Assembly (NCBI RefSeq): GCF_009724245.1
Contig: NZ_WNNK01000002.1
Span: 310,001 to 374,000, forward strand
Reading direction: 5' to 3'
DNA length: 64,000 bases
Origin: Pseudomonas spelaei
GTDB taxonomy: Bacteria > Pseudomonadota > Gammaproteobacteria > Pseudomonadales > Pseudomonadaceae
In this document: positions 1 to 8,512 of the stretch, piece by piece
How the letters are laid out: each line of letters starts with the position of its first letter
Numbering within the stretch: the stretch's first letter is position 1
The notes under the pieces: generated by a model
What the model saw: the letters and a program-made list of their open reading frames with translations, nothing else
The model's database searches: none
Told to the model about the DNA's origin: nothing
Translations under genes and position numbers: made by a program

Positions 1-1
1 G

Positions 2-1720
2 CCCTTCGCGCCGTATGGCCAGCCACAGTTGTCCTTCGCCCCGATCAGCATGGGCAACATGGACGCCGTGGACGTGGTGCGCGGCGGCGGCGCGGTGCGT
101 TACGGCCCGCAGAACGTCGGCGGCATCGTCAACTTCGTGACCCGCGCGATTCCCGATGCGCCCACGGTCAAAGGTGGCATACAGACCGAAACCAGCCCGT
201 CCTCAAGCCACGATGGCTTCAAGACCACCGGCAACCTGCTGGCGGGTGGCACCGCCGACAACGGCCTGGGCGGCGCGATCCTGTACTCCGGCACCCGCGG
301 CGGTGACTGGCGCGAACACAGCGACACGCAAATCGACGACCTGATCCTCAAGGGCAAATACCAACTGGATGAAGCTAACAGCTTCAACGCTATGGCCCAG
401 TACTACGAAGGCCAGGCCGATATGCCTGGTGGTTTGAGCGCGGCGGACTACAAGGCTGATCCGTATCAGTCCACCCGTCCCAACGACAAATTCTGGGGCC
501 GGCGCACGATGTTCAACTTCGGCTATCGCTACCAGGAAGATCGCCGGGAGTTCACCGTCAACAGCTTCTTCACCAAGACCCTGCGCAGCGGTTACCTGGA
601 CCAAGGCAATTTCCTCTCGCTGTCACCCCGCGAATATTGGGTGCGTGGCCTGGAAACCCGTTTCGCCCAAGGCTTCGACCTCGGTGCAACCAGCCACGAA
701 GTGGGCGTCGGCTACCGCTACATCAACGAAGCCGGCCACGAATTGCGCTACCGCACACCGATTACCGCCAACCAGCAACTGCCTACCACCAACAGCCGCA
801 ACGACCGCGACACCCGCGGTGGCACTGAAGCCCATGCGTTCTTCATTGATGACCGGATTGATATCGGCAAGTGGACCATCACCCCCGGCGTGCGCTACGA
901 GATGATCCAATCGCAGCAAACCAACAACCTGACCAACGTCAAATACAAGGGTGACTACAACACGGCCTTGCCGGCTCTGAACGTGCTCTATCACCTGACC
1001 GACGACTGGAACCTCTACGCCAACACCGAAGGTTCCTTCGGCAGCGTGCAATACAGCCAGATGCCCAACCGTGTGAACAGTGGCGAAGTGAAGCCGGAAA
1101 AAGCCCGCACCTGGGAACTGGGCACCCGCTATGACAACGGCACCCTGCGGGCGGAAATCGGCGCGTTCCTGATCAACTTCGACAACCAGTACGACAGCAA
1201 CCAGACCAACGACACGGTGATCGCCCGCGGTGAAACCCGCCATCAGGGCATCGAGTCCAGCATCAACTATGCCCTCGACGGGTTGAGCCCGGCGCTGGCC
1301 GGTTTTGATGTGTACGCCACCTACGCCTACGTCGACGCGACCATCCGCGAAGACGGCCCGAACAAAGGCAACCGCGTGCCCTTCTCGTCCAAGCACAAAG
1401 GCACCCTGGGCGTCGGCTACACCGAAGGCGCGTGGAAACTGAATGTGGACAGCAGCTACCAGAGCAGCCAGTTCGCCGACAACGCCAACACCCAGGCGCA
1501 AAGCGCTGACGGCAGCACCGGACGAATCCCTGGCTACCTGTTGTTCAGCAGCCGGGCGGCGTATGACTTTGGCCCGCAGCTGTCGGATTTGAATGTGGCG
1601 ATTGGGGTGAAGAACATCTTCAACAAGCAGTACTACACGCGCTCGTTTGACGATAACAACAAGGGCAAGTACGTGGGGGAACCGCGGACGGTGTATGTGC
1701 AGACGTCGGTGGCGTTCTAA
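2..1720 (+). CDS. fecA: TonB-dependent ferric-citrate-type receptor (FecA-like), 5' truncated
   Basis: Outer-membrane receptor that would import a ferric chelate, probably ferric dicitrate, using TonB energy. The open frame runs in from the window edge, so the start, signal peptide, TonB box and first part of the plug are missing. The first visible residues, PYGQPQLSFAPIS, and GGAVRYGPQNVGGIVNFV a little further on are the plug signature of FecA. The rest is beta-barrel, ending in an aromatic residue (QTSVAF) as expected for a barrel inserted by BAM. About 573 residues remain against roughly 770 for FecA. The fecI/fecR regulators would lie upstream, outside the window. The exact ligand is inferred from family resemblance. 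Confidence 0.85.
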   Translation, partial: PFAPYGQPQLSFAPISMGNMDAVDVVRGGGAVRYGPQNVGGIVNFVTRAIPDAPTVKGGIQTETSPSSSHDGFKTTGNLLAGGTADNGLGGAILYSGTRGGDWREHSDTQIDDLILKGKYQLDEANSFNAMAQYYEGQADMPGGLSAADYKADPYQSTRPNDKFWGRRTMFNFGYRYQEDRREFTVNSFFTKTLRSGYLDQGNFLSLSPREYWVRGLETRFAQGFDLGATSHEVGVGYRYINEAGHELRYRTPITANQQLPTTNSRNDRDTRGGTEAHAFFIDDRIDIGKWTITPGVRYEMIQSQQTNNLTNVKYKGDYNTALPALNVLYHLTDDWNLYANTEGSFGSVQYSQMPNRVNSGEVKPEKARTWELGTRYDNGTLRAEIGAFLINFDNQYDSNQTNDTVIARGETRHQGIESSINYALDGLSPALAGFDVYATYAYVDATIREDGPNKGNRVPFSSKHKGTLGVGYTEGAWKLNVDSSYQSSQFADNANTQAQSADGSTGRIPGYLLFSSRAAYDFGPQLSDLNVAIGVKNIFNKQYYTRSFDDNNKGKYVGEPRTVYVQTSVAF

Positions 1721-1757
1721 ATCACCGGAACCGTCCAAAGGAAAACGAAGATCAACT

Positions 1758-1888
1758 GTGGGAGCTGGCTTGCCTGCGATGGCGGTTGTAGCCGCTGCCG
1801 AGGTACGAGGCTGCGATGCGTGTCCGCAGGACCGCCCTCGGGGTCTGCTTCGCAGCCCATCGCAGCCTCGTACCTCGGCAGCGGCTAC
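1758..1888. repeat. Half REP element joined to a long palindromic repeat
   Basis: A left REP half (GTGGGAGCTGGCTTGCC...) at 1758-1787 runs directly into a large imperfect palindrome. Its arms are about 1788-1819 (GTAGCCGCTGCCGAGG...) and 1858-1888 (...CCTCGGCAGCGGCTAC). The right REP half is absent. The same palindrome recurs at 7912-8023, 12603-12721 and 44790-44889. It belongs to the multicopy intergenic repeats of fluorescent pseudomonads; its function is unknown. Confidence 0.85.
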
Positions 1889-1924
1889 AGATCGCATTGA
1901 CGACGGTACTCCAGCCAGAAAACC

Positions 1925-1954
1925 AAAACGGGCCTGCATCTGCAGGCCCGTTTT
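1925..1954. terminator. Bidirectional intrinsic terminator
   Basis: A perfect stem, AAAACGGGCCTGCA / TGCAGGCCCGTTTT, with a two-base loop carries A and T runs on its two flanks. It lies between the ends of the convergent receptor gene and the HPF-family gene and can serve both, most directly the minus-strand gene ending at 1983. Confidence 0.85.
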
Positions 1955-1982
1955 CAGTTGGCATTGAAAAAACCATCAGCTA

Positions 1983-2393
1983 TCAGCCGTTAAGCGCAGC
2001 CTGTTCGTTTTCCAGGAATTCCTCTTCAAGCTCAGCCTCGTCAGCCTTGGTATTCGGCAAGCCTTGACCGGCGGCGCGCGGTTTGCCGCGCAGTTTGCCG
2101 TACAAGTGCTCCAGTGCATGATCCAGCTTGGTGGCCGCACCATCGATCGCTTGTTCCAGCGTATCGGCTTTATGGCAGACCGAAACCGGTTGATGGCCCT
2201 TTGGCCGTGCTTCCAGTCGGCAACTTAAATCGTGGGGACCGGGCTTGTCGCCGTTTTCATCCCGCAAGTAGACCTCTACGCGGGTCAGGTCTTCTTCATA
2301 ACGTTCGAGCGTGCTCTCAATGGTCGTACGTACCCACTCCTCCAGTCGGATGCTGCTTTCAATATGGTTATCGCTATTGACTTGGATTTGCAT
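1983..2393 (-). CDS. HPF/RaiA-family ribosome-associated protein
   Basis: A 136-residue protein of the ribosome hibernation factor family, whose members bind the 30S decoding region and silence ribosomes in starved cells. The body has the family's beta-alpha-beta layout (MQIQVNSDNHIE..., EVYLRDENGDKPGPHDLSCRL, a C-terminal helix). It ends in a strongly acidic tail (EAELEEEFLENE). It lacks the extra dimerisation domain of long HPF. It is not in the rpoN neighbourhood where the usual Pseudomonas hpf lies, so it is probably a paralogue. An AAGGGAAG ribosome site precedes the ATG. Family membership is fairly secure; the precise role is inferred. Confidence 0.75.
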   Translation of the reverse strand: MQIQVNSDNHIESSIRLEEWVRTTIESTLERYEEDLTRVEVYLRDENGDKPGPHDLSCRLEARPKGHQPVSVCHKADTLEQAIDGAATKLDHALEHLYGKLRGKPRAAGQGLPNTKADEAELEEEFLENEQAALNG

Positions 2394-2422
2394 AGTTCTT
2401 CCCTTATTTCAGCTAGCTCGCG

Positions 2423-2467
2423 GGAGGTCACTCCTGCTTCACCGCAGCGGTGAAAACCATGACCTCC
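2423..2467 (-). promoter_or_regulatory. Nested hairpin in the leader of the HPF-family gene
   Basis: An outer stem GGAGGTCA (2423-2430) / TGACCTCC (2460-2467) encloses an inner stem TTCACCG / CGGTGAA (2438-2454). The structure ends about 30 bases before the start codon, just upstream of the ribosome site. It could be an operator or an RNA element controlling translation. No factor can be assigned from sequence. Confidence 0.4.
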
Positions 2468-2605
2468 TGATGACACAATTGAGCAGACAGAGGAACAATT
2501 CAACCCCTTTGCGAAGATAAATCCCACATTACAAATTAAGTCTGACAACCGCCGAAAGCGCTGTTAGGGTGGGGAGTTAGTTACATCTTCTTACGCCCGT
2601 ATTCC

Positions 2606-3553
2606 TTACAGTTGCCCCTCTCCCAACGGGTGCAATCCACGAAAATTCTCTGCTTCCTCCACCAGCCAGTCATGCACCGCCCGCACGCCCGGATGGCTCA
2701 GCGCGCCTGGGGCATACAGCAGCACATAACGCTTGTGGTTGGGCACGGCCACGCCGAAAGGCACGATCAAGGTGCCGCGTTCCAGTTCGTCATTGAGCAG
2801 GGTGCGCCGGGCAATCGCCACGCCCATGCCGGCGATGGCGGCTTCGATGGTCAGGTGGTTACGGTTGAAGGTATGCCCACGACGCACGTCCGCCGCGTTG
2901 TAGCCGATGGCATTCAGGTAGAACTCCCATTCCGCGTACTCATAACTCCCACGCCAGGCGGTGATGTCGTGCAACAGCGGGAAATGCACCAGGTCCGCCG
3001 GACCGTGGAGCGGTGGCCGACCTCGCAGCAGGCTCGGCGCGCACACCGGGAAGATCTGCTCATCCAGCAAGGCTGTGGATAACAAACCGGGGTAGCTGCC
3101 GTCATTGAGGTCGATGGCCAGGTCAAAGTCGCCCTCGTGCAGGGCCACGCTGCTGTCTTCGGCCACCAGGCGCAGTTGGATGTCCGGAAAACGCTGTTGC
3201 AGGCGCGGCAAGCGCGGGGTCAGCCACTTGCCCAGGAACGAGGGAATCGAGCGCAGGCGCAGGGTACCGCTGATCATTCCGGCGTCCAGGCGCTGCAACT
3301 CGGCGTCGATGCTGCCGTACGCCTCACCCACGGTAATCGCCAACCTCTGGCCTTCGGCGCTCAATTCCACCCCACGCGCCCGTCGATGAAACAAGCGAAA
3401 ACCCAAACGTTCCTCCAACTGGCGAATCTGCTGGCTGACCGCCCCCGGCGTGATGTGCAGTTCTTCGGCGCATCGGGTGAACGACAAATGCCGTGCGGCG
3501 CACAAAAACACGTGCAGCCAAACGTAAGTCTGGCCATGAAACGGGCGGCTCAT
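2606..3553 (-). CDS. LysR-family regulator, DsdC-like
   Basis: A 315-residue LysR-type regulator. The N-terminal winged helix covers roughly residues 10-65 (ARHLSFTRCAEELHITPGA). A periplasmic-binding-protein-like effector domain follows. The effector domain resembles E. coli DsdC, for example FPLLHDITAWRG against DsdC's CTLLHDRQAW, and the final GVAIARRTLLNDELERG segment. The ATG at 3553 begins MSRPFHG and is the family-like start; the frame stays open 33 codons further upstream. It diverges from the L-serine dehydratase gene at 3691, so control of serine catabolism is likely, though inferred from position. Confidence 0.8.
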   Translation of the reverse strand: MSRPFHGQTYVWLHVFLCAARHLSFTRCAEELHITPGAVSQQIRQLEERLGFRLFHRRARGVELSAEGQRLAITVGEAYGSIDAELQRLDAGMISGTLRLRSIPSFLGKWLTPRLPRLQQRFPDIQLRLVAEDSSVALHEGDFDLAIDLNDGSYPGLLSTALLDEQIFPVCAPSLLRGRPPLHGPADLVHFPLLHDITAWRGSYEYAEWEFYLNAIGYNAADVRRGHTFNRNHLTIEAAIAGMGVAIARRTLLNDELERGTLIVPFGVAVPNHKRYVLLYAPGALSHPGVRAVHDWLVEEAENFRGLHPLGEGQL

Positions 3554-3690
3554 AGGGTTTAGTCCTGCTAAAGGGTGTCTTAGGATAATTCGTTGGTCAG
3601 TGCCGATCCAGAGGCTCAGTATCGCGCCGATTGCGCTTGTCCTACAAAACATGGCAGCGATTCCTACTCCATTGCTTGTAAGGCTTTAGC

Positions 3691-5067
3691 ATGGCTATCA
3701 GTGTTTTCGATCTATTCAAGGTGGGCATTGGCCCGTCCAGCTCCCATACCGTCGGTCCGATGCGTGCGGCGGCGACCTTCGCCCAGGCCCTGGCTGACCA
3801 GCAGCTGCTGAGTGACACCCGCCGCGTGGAAGTCCGCTTGTACGGCTCCCTTTCCGCCACGGGTGTAGGACACGCTACCGACCGCGCCTGCGTCATGGGC
3901 TTGATGGGCGAATGGCCTGATAGCGTTGACCCCACCAGCATCGGCCCGCGTATTCAGCAGTTGCGTGAGTCGGGCCAACTGCTGCTGGCAGGCAAAACGT
4001 CGATTGCCTTCAACTGGCAACACGATCTCCTGCTGCTGGACGAAAGCCTGCCCTACCACCCCAATGCCATGTCCCTGCACGCCTATGGGGAAAATGGCCT
4101 GCTGACCGAGCAGACCTATTACTCGGTGGGCGGTGGCTTCATCATCGAGGCTGCCGAAGCCGAATCAGGTATTGCGCCCGCCAGCGACGTGCAATTGCCC
4201 TACGACTTTTCCAGCGCCGCCGAATTGCTGAGCCTGTGCAAAAAGCACGGCCTGCGCGTCTCGGAACTGATGATGGCCAACGAACGGGCCTGGCGCAGCG
4301 ATGCCGAGATTCGCAGCGGCCTGCTGCATATCTGGTCGGTGATGCGCGAATGCGTCGAGCAGGGCCTGCGGGATGAAGGCATCTTGCCGGGTGGCCTGGA
4401 TGTGCCACGGCGCGCGGCGAAATTGCACCGCAGCTTGTTGGAAATCGGCAAACCCAACGTCATCACGTCGACCTTGTCAGCCATGGAATGGGTCAACCTG
4501 TTCGCCCTGGCGGTCAACGAAGAGAACGCGGCCGGCGGGCGCATGGTCACCGCGCCGACCAACGGTGCGGCGGGGATCATTCCGGCAGTGCTGCACTACT
4601 ACATGAAGTTCAACGCCGATGCGTCGGACGATGATGTCGTCAATTTCTTCCTCGCGGCGGCGGCCGTCGGCATTCTCTGCAAGAAAAACGCCTCGATCTC
4701 CGGCGCCGAAGTCGGCTGCCAGGGCGAAGTCGGCTCTGCCTGCGCCATGGCCGCTGCCGGTCTGGCCGACATCCTCGGCGCCACCCCGGAACAGCTGGAA
4801 AACGCCGCCGAAATCGGCTTGGAACACAACCTCGGCCTGACCTGCGACCCGGTCGGCGGCCTGGTCCAGGTACCGTGTATCGAGCGCAATGCAATCGCCG
4901 CCGTCAAAGCCATCAATGCAACGCAAATGGCCCTGCGTGGTGACGGCAAACACTTCATCTCCCTGGACCGAGTGATCCGCACCATGCGCGACACCGGTGC
5001 CGACATGCACGACAAATACAAAGAAACTTCACGGGGCGGCCTGGCGGTCAGCTGGGTGGAGTGCTGA
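3691..5067 (+). CDS. sdaA: L-serine ammonia-lyase (iron-sulfur)
   Basis: Deaminates L-serine to pyruvate and ammonia in the cytoplasm with a [4Fe-4S] cluster. It is the single-chain form with the beta domain first (MAISVFDLFKVGIGPSSSHT) and the alpha domain after. The conserved cysteine-containing stretches ILCKKNASISGAEVGCQGE and LTCDPVGGLVQVPC are present. Its 458 residues match the 454-460 of E. coli SdaA/SdaB. It is followed at 62 bases by a serine-type transporter and preceded by a divergent DsdC-like regulator, forming a serine-use locus. Confidence 0.95.
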   Translation: MAISVFDLFKVGIGPSSSHTVGPMRAAATFAQALADQQLLSDTRRVEVRLYGSLSATGVGHATDRACVMGLMGEWPDSVDPTSIGPRIQQLRESGQLLLAGKTSIAFNWQHDLLLLDESLPYHPNAMSLHAYGENGLLTEQTYYSVGGGFIIEAAEAESGIAPASDVQLPYDFSSAAELLSLCKKHGLRVSELMMANERAWRSDAEIRSGLLHIWSVMRECVEQGLRDEGILPGGLDVPRRAAKLHRSLLEIGKPNVITSTLSAMEWVNLFALAVNEENAAGGRMVTAPTNGAAGIIPAVLHYYMKFNADASDDDVVNFFLAAAAVGILCKKNASISGAEVGCQGEVGSACAMAAAGLADILGATPEQLENAAEIGLEHNLGLTCDPVGGLVQVPCIERNAIAAVKAINATQMALRGDGKHFISLDRVIRTMRDTGADMHDKYKETSRGGLAVSWVEC

Positions 5068-5128
5068 TCGGAGCACTTCTACCCGCCCCAACGTGAGCCC
5101 GCGCAAAAATAATAACGAGGCAATATCG

Positions 5129-6424
5129 ATGACCGATGTACGTACACCTGCTGCCGAAAATCCCGCTGTAGACCTGACTGCAAGCACCGTTACAAAAGGC
5201 TGGAACAAACACGACACCACCTGGATGCTTGGCCTCTACGGCACGGCCATTGGGGCTGGCACCTTGTTCCTGCCGATCAACGCCGGCGTCGGCGGTTTTT
5301 GGCCGCTGATCGTGCTGGCGCTGCTGGCCTTCCCGATGACCTTCTTCGCCCACCGTGGGCTGACGCGCTTTGTGCTGTCAGGCAAATCCGGTGATATCAC
5401 CGAGGTGGTGGAAGAACACTTCGGCGTCGGCGCCGGCAAGCTGATCACCCTGCTGTACTTCTTCGCGATCTTCCCGATCCTGCTGGTGTACAGCGTGGCA
5501 CTCACCAACACCTTGAGCAGTTTCATGGAACACCAACTGCACATGGCGCCGCCGCCCCGGGCGATCCTGTCCCTGGTGCTGATCCTCGGCCTGATGGCCA
5601 TCGTGCGTTGCGGCCAGGGCGTGATCGTCAAGGCCATGAGCGTGCTGGTCTACCCGTTTGTCGCCGCCTTGCTGCTGTTGGGCCTGAGCCTGATCCCCAA
5701 CTGGAACGGCGCATTCTTCGCCTCCGCCAGTGAAGGCATGCCGCTGCCACTGTTCTTCAAGACCCTGTGGCTGGCGATTCCGGTGATGGTGTTCTCCTTC
5801 AACCATTCGCCGATCATCTCCGCCTTTGCGGTCGACCAGAAACGCGTCTACGGCCCGCAAGCCGAGCGCAAAAGCAGCGGCATCCTGGCCATGGCCCACA
5901 GCATGATGGTGCTGACGGTGATGTTCTTCTGCTTCAGTTGCGTGCTGGCCTTGTCCCCGGCAGACCTGGCCGCTGCCAAGGAACAGAACATCTCGATCCT
6001 GTCTTACCTGGCCAACCACTTCCAGACCCCGGTCATCGCCTACGCCGCGCCGTTGATCGCGCTGGTGGCAATCACCAAGTCGTTCCTGGGCCATTACATC
6101 GGCGCCAGCGAAGGCTTCCAGGGCCTGATCGTCAAATCCCTGCGCGGGCGCAACCGCTCGATGTCGGCCAAATGGCTGGAGCGCAGCACCGCGCTGTTCA
6201 TGGTCCTGACCTGCTGGGCCGTCGCCACCTTCAACCCGAGCATCCTGGGCATGATCGAAACCCTGGGCGGGCCGATCATCGCCTGCCTGTTGTTCCTGAT
6301 GCCCATGTACGCCATTCGGCGCGTGCCCTCTTTGCGCCAGTACTCGGGTCAGGCATCGAACGTGTTTGTGGTGTTGATCGGGCTGATTGCGCTGTCTGCG
6401 ATCGTTTTCTCGTTTATGCCCTGA
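5129..6424 (+). CDS. HAAAP-family serine/amino-acid:proton symporter (SdaC-like)
   Basis: Inner-membrane transporter of 431 residues with about eleven hydrophobic segments. It begins with a soluble tail, then GLYGTAIGAGTLFLPINAG, the signature first membrane helix of the SdaC/TdcC/YhaO group. The ATG at 5129 with AACGAGG upstream is preferred. The open frame reaches back into sdaA but that part is a shadow. Directly after sdaA it presumably supplies serine to the dehydratase; the substrate is inferred from this context. Confidence 0.88.
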   Translation: MTDVRTPAAENPAVDLTASTVTKGWNKHDTTWMLGLYGTAIGAGTLFLPINAGVGGFWPLIVLALLAFPMTFFAHRGLTRFVLSGKSGDITEVVEEHFGVGAGKLITLLYFFAIFPILLVYSVALTNTLSSFMEHQLHMAPPPRAILSLVLILGLMAIVRCGQGVIVKAMSVLVYPFVAALLLLGLSLIPNWNGAFFASASEGMPLPLFFKTLWLAIPVMVFSFNHSPIISAFAVDQKRVYGPQAERKSSGILAMAHSMMVLTVMFFCFSCVLALSPADLAAAKEQNISILSYLANHFQTPVIAYAAPLIALVAITKSFLGHYIGASEGFQGLIVKSLRGRNRSMSAKWLERSTALFMVLTCWAVATFNPSILGMIETLGGPIIACLLFLMPMYAIRRVPSLRQYSGQASNVFVVLIGLIALSAIVFSFMP

Positions 6425-6458
6425 AACGGAACACAAACCTCAAGAACAGCGCCCATCC

Positions 6459-6554
6459 AATGTGGGAGCCGGGCTTGCCCGCGATAGCGTCATGGCAGGC
6501 AATATTTCCGGCGCCTGACACACCGCTATCGCGGGCAAGCCCGGCTCCCACATT
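6459..6554. repeat. REP palindrome
   Basis: Inverted repeat with arms AATGTGGGAGCCGGGCTTGC / GCAAGCCCGGCTCCCACATT, followed inward by CGCGATAGCG/CGCTATCGCG. It sits between the serine transporter and the DUF3509 gene. It is of the same family as the elements near 19.6, 31.3, 41.6 and 49.9 kb. Confidence 0.92.
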
Positions 6555-6737
6555 GGGTATTTGTCGCATTGGAGAGCGGACCTACTGCCTAAACGGCACG
6601 GCCCTTGCTCTACCCCTCATGAGGAAAACGGACCTTGTGAAAACCTCAGCGAGCGAATGGCCGGTGGTCTGGAGACCCGAACTAATCCCGACACCGACCG
6701 TCAATGACTGCATGCTCTTATCAGGCGGTAGCGCACC

Positions 6738-7055
6738 ATGGACAATCCTTTTCAGATCATCACCGACACTTTTACCCCCCAATACCGGGTCAATTTGAGC
6801 ATTCAACGCCTGGATGGCAGCATCATGCTGACCCTTTCCGACGATAACGGCGTGGTGGCCAAACGCATGATCAGCGCCGCACAACGCAACGATCCGCAAC
6901 GGCTCAGGCGCCTGGTGCAAAGTGTGCAATTTGGTATTGCCATCGAACAGGGCCACAGCGCCATGGAAATCCTTGCGGTGATGACCGATGGCGATAGCCC
7001 TCCAGCTCTTCAACGGCCGCCCAACAGTCGAGCACCCTTAACCACCGGCTTTTAA
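6738..7055 (+). CDS. DUF3509 family protein
   Basis: A 105-residue soluble protein. The core (MDNPFQIITDTFTP..., NLSIQRLDGSIMLTLSD, VVAKRMISAAQ, FGIAIEQGHSAMEIL) is the DUF3509 domain, common in pseudomonads and of unknown function. The last twenty or so residues (PPALQRPPNSRAP) extend beyond the usual domain end. The stop codon overlaps the stop of convergent psiE by four bases. Confidence 0.8.
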   Translation: MDNPFQIITDTFTPQYRVNLSIQRLDGSIMLTLSDDNGVVAKRMISAAQRNDPQRLRRLVQSVQFGIAIEQGHSAMEILAVMTDGDSPPALQRPPNSRAPLTTGF

Positions 7056-7540
7056 AGCTCGCCCTTCTCCGTCTCCTGGCTCGCCTGGCCTTTGCGCCGC
7101 GGGCCTTCAACCTTCACCGACGGAAACGCCGACGAGGCATAACGCACCACCAGAATTGCGAAGGCCAACAGCAGAATCCCGCCGCACAGGTAGATGATGC
7201 CGATGTCCGGCGGGTTGTGGTGGGAGACGTTGGAAATCAGCAGGCGGGTCAGCGCGGTGATCGCCACATAGATCAGGAACCGCACCGGCATGTGGTTGGT
7301 CTTGAAGTAAATCCCGACCATCGCCCCCAATTCCAGGTAGATGAACAGCAGCAAGATGTCATCGATCTTGATGTGCCCGTTTTCGAGCATCCCCAAAAAC
7401 TCCATCACTGCCGCCCAGGCCGTCACCGCACCAATGGCGAACAACGCCAGATAATGGAACGACTCGACGAACAGATTACCCAGGGACTCGGCCAGTTGGT
7501 GCACGTTATGCCGCAGTTTTTCGGCCCAGTTGATTTTCAC
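7052..7540 (-). CDS. psiE: Phosphate-starvation-inducible protein PsiE
   Basis: A 162-residue inner-membrane protein with four hydrophobic segments (near residues 25-50, 60-80, 85-105 and 113-133). It matches the PsiE family (ESFHYLALFAIGAVTAW, LLFIYLELGAMVGIYF). The name comes from phosphate-starvation induction in E. coli; the molecular role is unknown. The tail is charged and cytoplasmic (GPRRKGQASQETEKGEL). It converges with the DUF3509 gene with a four-base overlap. Confidence 0.88.
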   Translation of the reverse strand: MKINWAEKLRHNVHQLAESLGNLFVESFHYLALFAIGAVTAWAAVMEFLGMLENGHIKIDDILLLFIYLELGAMVGIYFKTNHMPVRFLIYVAITALTRLLISNVSHHNPPDIGIIYLCGGILLLAFAILVVRYASSAFPSVKVEGPRRKGQASQETEKGEL

Positions 7541-7660
7541 GATGATGCTTCCTTAGGTCGGCTCGACCGGATAATGCGGGTTGGACGTGACGGTTTCTCT
7601 GCATGCAGAAAAAAGGCCAGGGACAGAGTGTGAGAAGGTGGCAGGATGAGATGAGGCACT

Positions 7661-7846
7661 TCAATCGGTCGCACGCAGTAGAAGTTTGGCGATTAACAGA
7701 TCACGCATCTCTGACATGACTTGATCATGGGGGATACCTGGGACGTGATCGTCCAGCGCCAACTGCACCTTGCTGCGAAACCAACGATCATAGGAGACAT
7801 CTGAATCTTCGTTCTCTGCTACATGGGGTAAATCATGATTGTTCAT
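7661..7846 (-). CDS. Orphan antitoxin-like small protein (PaaA2/stability-determinant type)
   Basis: A 61-residue protein whose central motif, YDRWFRSKVQLALDDHVPGIPHDQVMSEMRDLL, is typical of small antitoxins that normally precede a ParE/RelE toxin gene. The ATG at 7846 is chosen because the motif-bearing product starts there; the frame is open upstream. On its strand the next gene is psiE, and the 120 bases between hold no toxin frame. It is therefore an orphan antitoxin or a relic. The family call is from motif resemblance only. Confidence 0.6.
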   Translation of the reverse strand: MNNHDLPHVAENEDSDVSYDRWFRSKVQLALDDHVPGIPHDQVMSEMRDLLIAKLLLRATD

Positions 7847-7911
7847 GGTGACTCCATAGATGATTGTCCCCACATGGGTGCATAAATATCTACACAACGT
7901 TGGTGCTCTGT

Positions 7912-8023
7912 AGCCGCTGCCGAGGTACGAGGCTGCGATGCGGGCCGCAGGACCGCCGCCCGGGGCCGCTACATCGGAATACCACCCAACCCCATCGCAG
8001 CCTCATACCTCGGCAGCGGCAAC
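7912..8023. repeat. Long palindromic repeat (GTAGCCGCTGCCGAGG family)
   Basis: Arms at 7912-7942 (GTAGCCGCTGCCGAGG...GCGATG) and 7993-8023 (CATCGCAGCCTCATACC...GGCAAC) surround a G+C-rich centre. This copy has a few mismatches in the right arm and no recognisable REP halves next to it. It fills most of the gap between the antitoxin-like gene and the DUF6124 gene. Confidence 0.85.
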
Positions 8024-8044
8024 AGGGTTTCGCTCGCTTCACCC

Positions 8045-8380
8045 TCAAGTGGGGGTGGCTTGCTCCAACGCTCGATCGACCAACAAGCCGCTCATTTCCA
8101 CCAACTGATGGATGGCCAGCAACAGGCTTCGTTGCGAGCCCTCAAGTTCAAAAGCCAGACTGCTTGCCATTTCACGGGCACTGTTCAAGGTTTCGCTGGC
8201 ATTGACCAGTAACGTTTGCGTATCAGCTCGAGGCGTAACGCTGAAAAGCGTCGCGGGCGATTCGGGTGAAGGTTGAGATAATTCAGCTCGCAGGCAGTGA
8301 TCAATGGCTCGATTGGCGGCAGCTTGGAGCCGACCATCATTGCGCGAGTTGTCAGGGGGATTGGGGGAGTGCTTTTTCAT
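8045..8380 (-). CDS. DUF6124 (formerly DUF3077) family protein
   Basis: A 111-residue protein of a multicopy Pseudomonas family of unknown function. It has a hydrophilic N-terminus (MKKHSPNPPDNSRND), then AANRAIDHCL, and a helical C-terminal half (TLLVNASETLNSAREMASS, LLAIHQLVEMSGLLVDRAL). The ATG at 8380 follows AAGAAGAG at good spacing. The long upstream open frame is not coding but a structured leader, described separately. Confidence 0.75.
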   Translation of the reverse strand: MKKHSPNPPDNSRNDGRLQAAANRAIDHCLRAELSQPSPESPATLFSVTPRADTQTLLVNASETLNSAREMASSLAFELEGSQRSLLLAIHQLVEMSGLLVDRALEQATPT

Positions 8381-8406
8381 GGCGTATCTCTTCTTAAATG
8401 GAAGGG

Positions 8407-8512
8407 AATCCACCACCGTCTGCCGCCAAGCAGATTGGGTGACGGATTGCACAAGGTTGGCGGACCGGTAAGAAGCAACCCAGCACCCCGAAGGGTCCTT
8501 GCGCAACCCGCC
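8407..8512 (-). promoter_or_regulatory. Structured leader RNA upstream of the DUF6124 gene
   Basis: Read on the minus strand, this stretch 27-132 bases before the start codon folds extensively. There is an ACCC-UUCG-GGGU tetraloop hairpin (8485-8496). GGCGG (8508-8512 as ccgcc on plus) can pair with CCGCC (8459-8463). GUUGCGCAAGG can pair with CCUUGUGCAAU in a way that crosses the previous stem. A compound hairpin lies at 8407-8448, with AAUCC/GGAUU outside and UCUGC/GCAGA inside. The crossing pairs imply a pseudoknot or two exclusive states. I recall similar DNA before other DUF3077/DUF6124 genes, but this was not checked. Confidence 0.5.

Noticed and set aside
623..1939. Minus-strand 438-codon frame opposite the FecA-like gene
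   Set aside because: It is an antisense shadow of a high-G+C gene: no ribosome site, low-complexity valine/glycine/arginine-rich product, while the plus strand has clear FecA motifs.
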